From Methanosarcina sp. MSH10X1 (GTDB lineage: Archaea > Halobacteriota > Methanosarcinia > Methanosarcinales > Methanosarcinaceae), in NCBI RefSeq assembly GCF_004099695.1, contig NZ_SCHL01000013.1:1-64000 (forward strand): a stretch of 64,000 nucleotides of DNA. The letters are read 5' to 3'. The notes under the pieces were generated by a model that saw only the letters and a program-made list of their open reading frames with translations, did no database searches and had not been told where the DNA came from. A program made the translations under genes and the position numbers. This document shows positions 44,271 through 53,121 of the stretch, in pieces (position 1 is the stretch's first letter; every line of letters starts with the position of its first letter).

Positions 44271-45152
44271 ATGCCTGTGCAGGAAAATTTTCTGAAGCCC
44301 TATTCGGAAGTCGTAGCTGGCAGCATAATTTACGGCACTATCGGGGTTTTCCTGGATAGAATTCAGGATATGTCAGCCGGATCTATCCTTTTCTTCAGGC
44401 TTTTTTTCGGCTTTTGCATGATTTTCATTTATTTGTCGCTCAGTCAAGGGCTTCGACAGCTCAAACCCGGAAAAAGAAGAGAGTACCTTCTGCTCCTGGG
44501 CTTTTTGAATGCAATAACAGGTATATGTTACTTTTCATCTATTCGCTACAGCGGAATCTCGGTTGCTGTCCTTCTGCTTTATACGGCTCCGGTGTACGTT
44601 AATTTGCTCGCTCCGTCGATTCTCGGGGAGCGCAGGAATAATAACAGCTTTCTTCCCCTCCTGCTTGCAATTGCAGGAGTCTTACTGATCGCCCGCCCGG
44701 GAGAAATCCTGATGGATACGGGCCTTGATTTCCAGAAAGGACTTATATTCGGGCTGCTGTCAGGGCTCTCATTCGGTGTCACTATAATAACGATCCGGTA
44801 TCTCAGGGACGATTACTCAGGAATAGCTCAGACTTTCTGGCTAACTGGAATAAGTCTTCTCTTTATGCTACCGGCTGCACTCGCCACCCCACCAGGCGTT
44901 TTCGTTAAAAACCTTGATACTCTGCTTCTCTTCGGCTTAACTGTTACCTTTGCGGCTGTAATCTACCTGAAGGGAATATCTGGAATCAGGGCACAGACTG
45001 GAAGTATTCTCGCCCTGATCGAACCTGTTTCCGGAATTTTCTTTGACGTTACTGTCCTCAAAAATCCTCTTTATATCTCGACGCTTCTTGGCTGCAGTTT
45101 CATTCTCGCAGCAGCTTATATGATAAGTAAAAGGGATGGGGTAAAGGTCTGA
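44271..45152 (+). CDS. EamA/DMT-family exporter, copy 2
   Basis: 293 residues, ten predicted helices in two repeats. IIYGTIGVFLDRIQDMSAGS and SVAVLLLYTAPVYVNLLAPS match copy 1 position by position, so the two arose by tandem duplication and have since diverged. Substrate unknown. It lies 129 bases after copy 1 with its own promoter. Confidence 0.88.
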   Translation: MPVQENFLKPYSEVVAGSIIYGTIGVFLDRIQDMSAGSILFFRLFFGFCMIFIYLSLSQGLRQLKPGKRREYLLLLGFLNAITGICYFSSIRYSGISVAVLLLYTAPVYVNLLAPSILGERRNNNSFLPLLLAIAGVLLIARPGEILMDTGLDFQKGLIFGLLSGLSFGVTIITIRYLRDDYSGIAQTFWLTGISLLFMLPAALATPPGVFVKNLDTLLLFGLTVTFAAVIYLKGISGIRAQTGSILALIEPVSGIFFDVTVLKNPLYISTLLGCSFILAAAYMISKRDGVKV

Positions 45153-45305
45153 AATAAGAGAGCAGTATAGAAGTCTCCTCTCGGATTAAAAGGAAGGGTT
45201 GCCTCAAAATAGAATTTCTCTACAAGATCCTGCGCTCTGCCCAAAAGCTATTTACTTATGAGCTCTCTATTTTTATTATAATGGTTTTGAAAACGCAGGA
45301 AAAGC

Positions 45306-45989
45306 ATGACTGAGGAAAGCCCAATTATCGAGCTTAAAAACCTGACAAAAACATATAAGAACGGAATGGAATTTCGCGCGCTCGACAATGCAAATTTGAA
45401 AATTAAAAAAGGGGAATTTGTAGCAATTGTCGGGCCATCGGGTTCAGGCAAAAGCACCCTTATGCATCTGATAGGCCTTCTGGACACTCCGAGTCTGGGG
45501 ACACTCTTTATAGACGGCAGGGATGTGACGAAAATGTCGGATAAGGAACGCTCCGAGATGCGTAACAGGATGCTCGGTTTTGTCTTCCAGTACCACCACC
45601 TGCTCCCGGATTTCACGGCTCTGGAAAATGTAATAATGCCGCTCTTGATTGCAGGAAAAAGCAGGAAAGAAGCTAAAGAAATTGCAGAAAAACTTCTGAA
45701 AGAAGTAGGGCTTGAAGACCGGATGGATCATAAACCCGGTGAGCTTTCAGGAGGCCAGAACCAGAGGGTAGCGGTAGCGAGGGCACTGAGCTGTTCTCCT
45801 GCAATTGTTCTCGGGGACGAGCCTACAGGAAATCTTGATACAAAAACGGGGGATCTGATCTATGAGCTGCTCAGGCGGCTGAACAGAGAGTATAATCAGA
45901 CCTTTATAGTGGTTACTCATAACGAAGACCTGGCTTCGAAAGCTGATAGGATTATCAGACTTGTGGACGGGAAAATCACAGATCAGTGA
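45306..45989 (+). CDS. ABC transporter ATPase, MacB/LolD type
   Basis: 227 residues, complete nucleotide-binding domain: Walker A GPSGSGKST, Q-loop FVFQYHHLLPDFTALENV, signature LSGGQNQRVAVARAL, Walker B AIVLGDEPTGNLD and H-loop FIVVTHNEDLA. The FQxxxLLPxxTALENV pattern is that of MacB/LolD ATPases, which pair with FtsX-like permeases. Such a permease gene is at 49252-50421, 3.3 kb away, separated by a regulator and enolase. They may work together, though the genes are not adjacent. Confidence 0.92.
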   Translation: MTEESPIIELKNLTKTYKNGMEFRALDNANLKIKKGEFVAIVGPSGSGKSTLMHLIGLLDTPSLGTLFIDGRDVTKMSDKERSEMRNRMLGFVFQYHHLLPDFTALENVIMPLLIAGKSRKEAKEIAEKLLKEVGLEDRMDHKPGELSGGQNQRVAVARALSCSPAIVLGDEPTGNLDTKTGDLIYELLRRLNREYNQTFIVVTHNEDLASKADRIIRLVDGKITDQ

Positions 45990-45998
45990 GGGGAGGAG

Positions 45999-46453
45999 AT
46001 GGAGTACTCAAAGGGAAGGATAGGCAGAATATTTGCCGTCAGGATTGACGATGGGGATGACCTGATTCTGGAGCTTATCAAACTTGCTGAACTGGAGCGC
46101 ATCGAATCTGCGGTCTTTATGCTGCTGGGTGCATTAAAAGAAGCAAAACTTGTTACGGGGCCAAAAGAAAATAAAATCCCTGCGGAGCCTGTATGGTCCG
46201 GCTTTAATGACGCCCATGAACTCTGGGAATAGGAAATATTTTTCTAAAGGATGGAAAACCGAAGATCCATCTGCATACAGGTGCAGGCAGAGGGGATAAT
46301 GTAAAACTCGGGTGCTTAAGAGGTGAGAGCGAAGTTTTTATGGTAGTTGAGGCTTTCGTCTTCGAGCTGGAGGGTATTTCTGCCAGAAGAATTGAAGATG
46401 AAGAGCAGGGTTTTGATCCTGTAGGTTTTGAGCAGGTCTCGAACCTGGAATAA
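45999..46453 (+). pseudogene. PPC/DUF296-domain protein broken by a one-base deletion
   Basis: The first 77 codons (GRIGRIFAVRIDDGDDLILE, then LIKLAELERIESAVFMLLGA) end in a stop at 46230, but the domain continues in the next frame: GNIFLKDGKPKIHLHTGAGR, then GDNVKLGCLRGESEVFMVVE up to a stop at 46453. Adding one G to the GGG at 46225-46227 restores a single frame of about 150 codons, the normal length. The HLH metal motif of the family is in the second part. PPC/DUF296 proteins bind DNA or small ligands; function unknown in archaea. It starts 9 bases after the ABC ATPase stop, behind GAGGGGAGGAG, so it was cotranscribed. Confidence 0.8.
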
Positions 46454-46553
46454 CACTCAAGTAGAACAGGCTATAATCAGGGTTCGAAAGTTCAGGCGTA
46501 ATACTGGAACTAAAAATACAGACCTGCAAAATGTCCGGCAGTTTTCCTCAAGC

Positions 46554-46943
46554 TCAATTTTGCATTACTATCTCCAGTTCGCGAAGCCTTTTGAGTGCAA
46601 TAATTTTTTCCTTATTGTCTTTTAAGTATTCTCCCTCGAGTACCCTTACAATTTCAGGGAAAGGCACTGTTAACTGGTAGTATTTTACAGGTCTGCCTTT
46701 TCCTTTATTCTTTTTTTCAGACCTTTCATCCACCCAGCCTCTATCCCTCAGGGGACGCATGGCCACACTCACTTCAGGTTGTCTCAGCCCTGATACAAGT
46801 TCGATATGGAGGGATCTTAACTCTCTACAGTCTTTCAGACATACGATCGCAGTGGCTTCCGTCCTCGGGAGTCCCAGGCTCTGGAGCATATCAATTATTG
46901 AATACTCTTTTTCGGTTAAATTAACTGGAGAATCGTCAGTCAT
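46554..46943 (-). CDS. Winged-helix transcriptional regulator
   Basis: 129 residues. A winged-helix domain (NLTEKEYSIIDMLQSLGLPR, then SLHIELVSGLRQPEVSVAMR and PLRDRGWVDERS) has the pattern of TrmB/MarR-like archaeal regulators, with a basic wing (EKKNKGKGRPVKYYQL) and a C-terminal helix likely used for dimers (LKDNKEKIIALKRLRELEIV). No ligand domain. TATA-like DNA lies 30 bases upstream. It could act on neighbouring genes, but no operator was identified. Confidence 0.8.
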   Translation of the reverse strand: MTDDSPVNLTEKEYSIIDMLQSLGLPRTEATAIVCLKDCRELRSLHIELVSGLRQPEVSVAMRPLRDRGWVDERSEKKNKGKGRPVKYYQLTVPFPEIVRVLEGEYLKDNKEKIIALKRLRELEIVMQN

Positions 46944-47548
46944 CGAAAGTGAATAATACTTTCATGTTTATATATTTTATGTAGATAAAATTATTTTTTT
47001 GAATAAATTGAGTATTGTTAGGGAGTAAAATAACTATCAAACCCGGATAATTTCTTTTTTGGAAAGTTTTAATATAAATACTCATATTAGAAAATCTCTG
47101 GAAAAAAAATCGGTTTTGTAATCCTGACCAAAACCTTTAAAGCTAGTGTTTACAGGAAATGGACATTCCTGAAATTCGGAGAGCCTGAGTTAACGGTTAC
47201 AGAGTAAGAGAATCTCCTGCAGGCACTCGGGATCTCATATTCCCGGATTCTGAAATGTAAGGATACCCGATACTTGAGGCAAAAGTAATTCCGTCCTCGG
47301 GAATCCTGAATATAATCTTTATGTGCTAATCAGGGTTTCTTATGAGAAAATAGCGTAAGACTTAATTAAAATTATTCGCGTTAACCGGATAAAGAATTAA
47401 ATACAATTCGGACATGTAACGATTAAGTCTCAAGTTAATTAAGTTTCACGTTAAAATAAGCTTCAAACCAAGATTTAGCTTCAAATTAAGGTTAAGTTTC
47501 AAATAACAGAATATATGTATAAATAGATCAGAGATTAAAAAGGGTGAA
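46944..47548. other. Long spacer upstream of enolase
   Basis: 600 bases without a clear gene. One frame near 47115-47210 reads ILTKTFKASVYRKWTFLKFG, then EPELTVTE and a stop, coding-like but with no start. Between 47425 and 47505 four imperfect copies of an AAGTTTCA-type unit occur, then the TATA-like ATATATGTATAAATA (47511-47525) that should start enolase transcription. Confidence 0.35.
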
Positions 47549-48838
47549 ATGATGTCGTATATCGGTCTACAGCAGGATTCTGGAGAATATAAAATCCAAA
47601 AGATACATGCTCGGGAGATCCTGGATTCAAGGGGAAATCCCACTATTGAAGTTGATGTGTTTACGCCGAAGGGATTTGGCAGAGCCAGTGTCCCTTCAGG
47701 GGCTTCTACTGGTACGAATGAAGCTCTTGAACTGCGGGATGCAGACCCTAACAGGTACGGAGGAAAAGGAGTTCTCACTGCAGCAAAGAATGTGAACACC
47801 ATCATCCAGAAGGAATTGCTGGGGCTTGATGTCAGAAACCAGCGGGAAATCGATGAGCTAATGATCGAGCTCGACGAGACCGATAACAAGTCAAATCTGG
47901 GGGCAAATGCAATCCTTGGGGTATCCATGGCTGTTGCAAAAGCCGCTGCCGATTCCCTCAACATTCCACTATACCGTTATTTTGGGGGCTCAAACGCCTT
48001 CACTCTGCCAGTACCCACAATGAATGTCCTTAACGGGGGCAAGCATGCAGGCAACGAGCTTGCAATCCAGGAATTCATGATTCAGCCCAAAGGTGCGGAA
48101 ACCTTCTATGAAGCTCTCCAGATAGGGGCGGAAATTTATCAGACTCTTGGAAAACTGCTGGAAAAAAAATACGGCAGATCTTCTACTAACGTGGGCTATG
48201 AAGGAGGATATGCTCCCAAGATGAGCGAGTCAACTGAAGCCCTTGATGCTCTTGTCCAGGCTATCGAGGAAGCCGGCTACACCGATACCGAGGTTACTAT
48301 CGGGCTTGACGCTGCAGCCTCCGAGTTTTACGAGGACGAACTCTACACGATTGACGGAAAGAAGCTTGCTGCTTCCGAGCTGATGGACTACTACGTTGAG
48401 CTTGTGAACTCCTATCCAATCCTCTCAATTGAGGATCCCTTCTATGAGGAAGCCTTTGAGGATTTCGAAGCCCTGACCAACGAGCTCTGGGACACGATTA
48501 TTGTCGGTGACGACCTTTTTGTTACAAACATTGAAAGGCTTTCAAAAGGCGTTGATATGGGAGCTGGAAATGCCCTTCTTTTAAAGATCAACCAGATCGG
48601 AACACTGTCCGAAGCTTTTGATGCCGCAAGCATGGCTTCCAGGAACGGCTATACCGTAATAGTAAGCCACCGTTCTGCCGAAACCGAGGACACCACAATT
48701 GCGGACCTCTCAGTCGCAATCGGGGCAGAAATGATCAAAACAGGCGCTCCGGCCCGTGGAGAAAGGACTGCAAAATACAACCAGCTCCTCAGAATCGAGG
48801 AAGATCTGGGTGAAGTTGCACATTATGTGCAACTCTAA
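47549..48838 (+). CDS. eno: Enolase
   Basis: 429 residues, full length. Family blocks: [19 protein letters not shown], the catalytic loop [16 protein letters not shown], metal-binding aspartates and glutamates in [23 protein letters not shown] and VGDDLFVTN, the catalytic lysine in [14 protein letters not shown] and [10 protein letters not shown]. It interconverts 2-phosphoglycerate and phosphoenolpyruvate in glycolysis and gluconeogenesis. GGGTGA lies before two adjacent ATG codons. An extension of about 15 residues precedes the usual start. Confidence 0.97.
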   Translation: MMSYIGLQQDSGEYKIQKIHAREILDSRGNPTIEVDVFTPKGFGRASVPSGASTGTNEALELRDADPNRYGGKGVLTAAKNVNTIIQKELLGLDVRNQREIDELMIELDETDNKSNLGANAILGVSMAVAKAAADSLNIPLYRYFGGSNAFTLPVPTMNVLNGGKHAGNELAIQEFMIQPKGAETFYEALQIGAEIYQTLGKLLEKKYGRSSTNVGYEGGYAPKMSESTEALDALVQAIEEAGYTDTEVTIGLDAAASEFYEDELYTIDGKKLAASELMDYYVELVNSYPILSIEDPFYEEAFEDFEALTNELWDTIIVGDDLFVTNIERLSKGVDMGAGNALLLKINQIGTLSEAFDAASMASRNGYTVIVSHRSAETEDTTIADLSVAIGAEMIKTGAPARGERTAKYNQLLRIEEDLGEVAHYVQL

Positions 48839-48861
48839 CCTTTTTAATTTCCCATTACAAC

Positions 48862-48960
48862 TTTTTTCCATCAATTTTTTCCATCAATTTTTTTCATCAA
48901 CCTTTTTCATCAACTTTTTTGAGCTTCTTTTTTCAGCTTCTTTTTTCAGCTTCTTTTTTA
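48862..48960. repeat. T-rich short tandem repeats after enolase
   Basis: Two tracts follow the stop codon: TTTTTTCCATCAA repeated four times with small changes, then TTTTTTCAGCTTC repeated about three times. The T-runs on the plus strand could also end enolase transcription. The rest of the spacer to 49251 shows no gene. Confidence 0.65.
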
Positions 48961-49251
48961 ATTTTTCCTGTTTTTTTCTTTATTGTAATTCACACATTGC
49001 AGATTCAGCACTCTCAACTGGTTGTTTGAGGCTGTTCCCGAGAATACTGGAAACTAATTTATAATCAGCTTCACAAGAATAATTACAGGAATAATTCCAG
49101 ATGCCTGACAGGCAGGAAAAATAGGTCGCTGACTGTAACTGGCAAGAAAACTTTCTTACGCATCCGGAATTCATTATACAGGATTTATCCGATTGGAATT
49201 GTCCAGATAGAATTTGATCTTGATACGTCCATCCGATAGGAGTTTTTCAAT

Positions 49252-50421
49252 ATGTACGAGCTGAAAATCGCTTTAAGGCAGGTTTTATCCCGAAGAAAGC
49301 AAACCTTTTTTGCCATTCTGGCAGTTGCCCTTGCCGTAGCCGTCATTACGGTAATGATGGCTATGCTTTCGGGTTTTCAGGCGGAGCTCGTGCAGTCAAG
49401 CATTGAAAATAATCCGCATATTGTTATAACTCCTCAAGATAAAGAAGAAGAGTTTATTCACCTTTACAGGTATAACTCCGCCCGGATTGCGGAAAAAGAA
49501 GGAGTTGTAGCGGTATCTCCCAAATATATGGGTCAGGCAGCCCTGGAATACCGGGATAATGCCGAAGGAATTTCACTGCAGGGAATTGATCCTGAAGCTG
49601 AAGATACGGTTATGCGAGTAAGCGAAGATGTGATAGAAGGGAGCTTCCTGTCGCTTGTCCATACAAGGCACGGAATAGTGCTTGGGGATAAGCTTGCAGA
49701 AAATCTTGAGGTTCATGCCGGAGATCGTGTAGATGCAGTTTTTCCTGGCTCGCAAACCACTTCCTTTAAGGTTGTGGGCCTGGTTCACACCGGAACTGGT
49801 GCAGATGAGGTAACAGCCTATGCAAGGCTTGATTCGGTACAGAATTTCTTCAATGAGCCCGGAGTTGTGAGCACTATAGGCGTCAGGGCCGCAGACCCGT
49901 ACCAGGCTGAGATTATCGCAGATTCAATTGAGGGAGAGTCCGGACTTGATGCTGTCAGCTGGCTCGAAGCAAATGCGGAAATCCTGAATCTCCTTAATAC
50001 CCAGAGAGTCTTTGTAAACATTTTCTATTTATTGATCTATGGAATTGCAGGTTTCGGGATCGCAAATACCCTGATTACCATTGTTGCCCAGAGAACTCCG
50101 GAAATCGGGATCCTGAAAGCTATGGGAGCCTCTCAGAAGAGCATAATGACTATCTTTCTTTTCCAGTCCCTTATTCTTGGAGCAATAGGGCTTGTGCTCG
50201 GCACCTTTCTTGGCTACGTTGCAACTGTCATACTTCAAAACTACGAGATCGAGGTTCCGCAGGAAATGTATTTCGGACTCCAGACCCTGCCTCTTGAGGT
50301 TGAGCCCCTTAATTTTTTGTATGCGGCTATCTTCGCTTTCATAATCAATATAATTTCAGGCATCTACCCGGCACGGAAAGCTGCAAGACTCGATCCTGTA
50401 GAGGCTATTGAAAGTGCCTGA
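49252..50421 (+). CDS. ABC transporter permease, MacB/FtsX type
   Basis: 389 residues. One N-terminal helix (FFAILAVALAVAVITVMMAM), an outside MacB-like domain of about 220 residues, and three C-terminal helices starting with VNIFYLLIYGIAGFGIANTL. IVAQRTPEIGILKAMGASQK is the coupling segment that contacts the ATPase, and ISGIYPARKAARLDPVEAIE is the typical FtsX end. Substrate unknown: lipoprotein- or toxin-type export is possible. Its likely ATPase partner is 3.3 kb upstream. A GGAG lies about 10 bases before the ATG. Confidence 0.9.
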   Translation: MYELKIALRQVLSRRKQTFFAILAVALAVAVITVMMAMLSGFQAELVQSSIENNPHIVITPQDKEEEFIHLYRYNSARIAEKEGVVAVSPKYMGQAALEYRDNAEGISLQGIDPEAEDTVMRVSEDVIEGSFLSLVHTRHGIVLGDKLAENLEVHAGDRVDAVFPGSQTTSFKVVGLVHTGTGADEVTAYARLDSVQNFFNEPGVVSTIGVRAADPYQAEIIADSIEGESGLDAVSWLEANAEILNLLNTQRVFVNIFYLLIYGIAGFGIANTLITIVAQRTPEIGILKAMGASQKSIMTIFLFQSLILGAIGLVLGTFLGYVATVILQNYEIEVPQEMYFGLQTLPLEVEPLNFLYAAIFAFIINIISGIYPARKAARLDPVEAIESA

Positions 50422-50437
50422 AGGGGATTTCTGTTAA

Positions 50438-50579
50438 GATATTATATCAAAATATTATATCAAAATATTATCTCAAAATGTTCTCAAAAATATTATCTCA
50501 CAATGTTCTCAAAAATATTATCTCAAAATGTTCTCAAAAATATTATCTCAAAATGTTCTCAAAATATTATCTTAAAACC
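50438..50579. repeat. 25-base tandem repeat after the permease gene
   Basis: About five copies of AATATTATCTCAAAATGTTCT plus TCAA, with partial copies at each end, fill the spacer between the convergent permease and TauE-like genes. Confidence 0.75.
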
Positions 50580-50620
50580 TTATCATAAGGTACCGATATA
50601 ATTTTTCCAGTAGTAAATTT

Positions 50621-51433
50621 TCAAATAATTCCTATCATTTCCAGCCCTACGTAGACCATGAGAAGCACAAAGAGGTGTTTCAGGTGCTCCGGGTTTACCA
50701 GATGGGCAATTTCCGCGCCCTTTCTTGCTGCAAGAAATCCGGGGACTGCAAGCATAACCCAGTTAATGAGATTGATATATCCAAGAGAATAAGGGGGAAG
50801 TCCCGGCTGTCCCCAGCCATTGATTATGTACCCTATTGACCCTCCGAAAGAGGTAAAAATTATCACCGCAGCCGAGGTTCCGACAGCTTTCCGCATTTCG
50901 AAATGTAGAATAATAAGCATGATAGGGATCGCAATTACTCCTCCGCCGATGCCGAGAAGCCCTGAGAAAAAACCAATGGAAACGCCGGCAAGGATGTAAA
51001 GTTCAGGTTTTGGGCTAATTTCACTCTGTTCTCGGACCGCAGGCGTCACATAGGTTCGCAGCGCTCCGATTATGACCACGATCCCGAAAATTGCGCTCAG
51101 GGTTGAAGCCGATAACCGGGAAGCTATGGCTGCTCCCCCAAAACTGAAAACCGAGCCCGTAACCCCCATAATCATTGCCTGCCTCCACAGGACTGCCTGC
51201 TTTTGGTTATACTTTAGAGCAACAGTCATGGAGTTTAGCAGGATCACGAAAAGGCTTGTGCCGAGAGCTATTCTTATAGCCAGGTCAGGTTCCAGCCCGG
51301 TTTCCTGCAAAAGCCAGTACTGGACAGGAGTCATGACAAAGCCCCCTCCTACACCGAGCAGGCCCGAGATAACGCCGGTAAACACGCCTGTGAAAATTAA
51401 AATTACAAGATAAAGAGGTTCTACGGAAATCAT
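50621..51433 (-). CDS. TSUP-family (TauE/SafE) anion exporter
   Basis: 270 residues with eight predicted helices in two repeats, each opened by a glycine-rich helix: GVFTGVISGLLGVGGGFVMT and IGFFSGLLGIGGGVIAIPI. This is the TauE/SafE signature. Members move sulfite, sulfoacetate or other organosulfur anions; substrate unknown here. The spacer beyond it (51434-51820) shows no gene. Confidence 0.9.
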   Translation of the reverse strand: MISVEPLYLVILIFTGVFTGVISGLLGVGGGFVMTPVQYWLLQETGLEPDLAIRIALGTSLFVILLNSMTVALKYNQKQAVLWRQAMIMGVTGSVFSFGGAAIASRLSASTLSAIFGIVVIIGALRTYVTPAVREQSEISPKPELYILAGVSIGFFSGLLGIGGGVIAIPIMLIILHFEMRKAVGTSAAVIIFTSFGGSIGYIINGWGQPGLPPYSLGYINLINWVMLAVPGFLAARKGAEIAHLVNPEHLKHLFVLLMVYVGLEMIGII

Positions 51434-51818
51434 TTCGATCCAGTGCTTTTTTCATTCCGGTTTCCGAGTTCGGGAACAGCCAGATTTAAGTAGAGGTTTC
51501 TGGCTGTTTTTTAAAAGGGGCTGCGAGTTTATCTAAGTTAACAGTCTCGTACGGATAGAATACGATGCTGCTGCTCATAGTCAAACGGAAATACCCGGAA
51601 CTCGCAGAAAAGTCATATCTGACAGGATAAAACATGGGTTAAGAGGGTAACTATTTCTCTTAAATAATTTCCCCTCCGAGAGCAATGGCTACTTTTTTAA
51701 ATAGGCTGGCTCAATTTCCCTGCAGTCTAAAATAAGCTAACCTATTTAAAATCGGTCATTTGCTAAAATAAATTATTTGTTTAAATCAGTCAGTTTATGA
51801 GCTGGTTTATTTACGATG

Positions 51819-51892
51819 GACAGGTTTATAAATTGCTTACCACGTCGTTTTATGAATCATTCACAACAAACAGATTTATAAATTGCCTATCG
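51819..51892 (+). repeat. Direct repeat containing two TATA-like boxes
   Basis: GACAGGTTTATAAATTGCTT (51819) and AACAGATTTATAAATTGCCT (51868) are near-identical blocks 49 bases apart, each with a TTTATAAA core. Either could drive the next gene; ATG 51916 is about 40 bases from the second. Confidence 0.55.
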
Positions 51893-51915
51893 TAATGGGT
51901 TTAAGAGGCGCTTTT

Positions 51916-52560
51916 ATGATTGAAATGAAATTACACGGTACATACAATATCTATTATGCTATTCTCGGCATGAGGAATCCTATGAATTCCTGGCACCTTA
52001 TAGACAGCAGTGAGCCTGACGAGGCGGGGAACTGCAAGCTCGGGGAAAAGGACCTGAACCTGGCCCAGCGCCTGACCCTTGCAGGGAATGAGCACGGCAA
52101 GTTCTTAAGGTTCATTACGGTCTGTTTTGACCTTACGGCTCCCCTCTACTGGTGGAAGGAATTTGACACCTACAAGTTCACAGAAAAGAACTCCACCTCA
52201 ACGATGCACAAACTGACAAGCAAGGAGCTTGCTCCCCACGACTTTTCCTACGATACGCTGACCGATTACAGGAACGACCAGATCCGGCACCTGAATAGCC
52301 TTATCAAAGCCTACAAATCCCGCGAGGGCGACAGCGAAGAGGACAACGAATACCGGAAAGCGGTTTTCAGGGAACTCGTCCAGGACCTGCCGAGCGCATT
52401 TCTGCAGAAAAGGACCGTTATAACCAATTATGCCGAGCTCCGCAACATTTACTTCCAGCGCCGCCACCACAAGCTTGACGAGTGGAGGGATTTCTGCGCC
52501 TGGCTGAAAGAGACCCTGCCGTACGCAGAAGAACTCATTTGCATTGAGAAGAAAGAGTAA
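51916..52560 (+). CDS. Uncharacterised soluble protein resembling phage-encoded proteins
   Basis: 214 residues, no membrane segment or cysteine motif. Distinctive stretches are YYAILGMRNPMNSWHLIDSS, LAQRLTLAGNEHGKFLRFI, LTAPLYWWKEFDTYKFTEKN and STSTMHKL. I recall this TAPLYWWKEFDTYK pattern from hypothetical proteins of phages and prophages, with a general likeness to the ThyX flavin thymidylate synthase fold, but from memory and not tested. The frame opens at 51883; ATG 51916 is preferred because GAGGCG stands 6-8 bases before it. It stands alone with no other phage gene around. Confidence 0.6.
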   Translation: MIEMKLHGTYNIYYAILGMRNPMNSWHLIDSSEPDEAGNCKLGEKDLNLAQRLTLAGNEHGKFLRFITVCFDLTAPLYWWKEFDTYKFTEKNSTSTMHKLTSKELAPHDFSYDTLTDYRNDQIRHLNSLIKAYKSREGDSEEDNEYRKAVFRELVQDLPSAFLQKRTVITNYAELRNIYFQRRHHKLDEWRDFCAWLKETLPYAEELICIEKKE

Positions 52561-52654
52561 AACCGGAAATATCTTTTCAGCAGCTCCGGCTGGAAAGAAT
52601 TAATCTTAGAACCCTTGCTGGAAATGAGTTGATCTTATAACCTCAGGCTCTCAT

Positions 52655-52681
52655 CGGTCGTGTCCGCACGACCGGTCTTTT
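52655..52681 (+). terminator. Hairpin with T-run
   Basis: CGGTCGTG (52655-52662) and CACGACCG (52667-52674) form a perfect 8-base stem with a TCCG loop, followed by GTCTTTT. It is 95 bases after the preceding gene. Confidence 0.55.
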
Positions 52682-52920
52682 ATTAATTTGATAAATAGAT
52701 TTGAAAATCTACCTCCTTAAGCGTTGTATTACAGGTTTTTTTCAGTTAAACATGCATTAATGGACTAAATTTTCATATTTTTAACCTGTCTGGTTTATAG
52801 GATTTTTACCGCTGGTACTCCTAAAAGCTTATATATTTAAGATACCTGACTCTTCCCCTGTCATCCTGGTAGATCAGAACTTTATTTTCATACCTTTTCC
52901 GTATGCTTTTCACATGTTTT

Positions 52921-52985
52921 CCATATGTCTTCCATATGTCTTCCATATGTCTTCCATATGTCTTCCATATGTCTTCCATATCCAT
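52921..52985. repeat. 11-base tandem repeat CCATATGTCTT
   Basis: Five exact copies and a partial sixth in head-to-tail order. They lie in the spacer before the amino-acid transporter gene and contain no spacers, so this is not a CRISPR array. Confidence 0.85.
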
Positions 52986-53121
52986 TTCTTCTCTCTACTG
53001 AAGGGCGGGATAGAAAATATCTAATGACACATCAATAGTCGGAAACCTGTTAAAGATCCGAAAGCCTGTTTGCGAACGAATAAATATATCAAACATTTTA
53101 CAGATAATTTAAGAGCTAAAA

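Noticed and set aside
52921-52985. CRISPR array
   Set aside because: Repeats are directly adjacent with no spacers and the unit is only 11 bases; the CARF gene elsewhere is not linked to any array.
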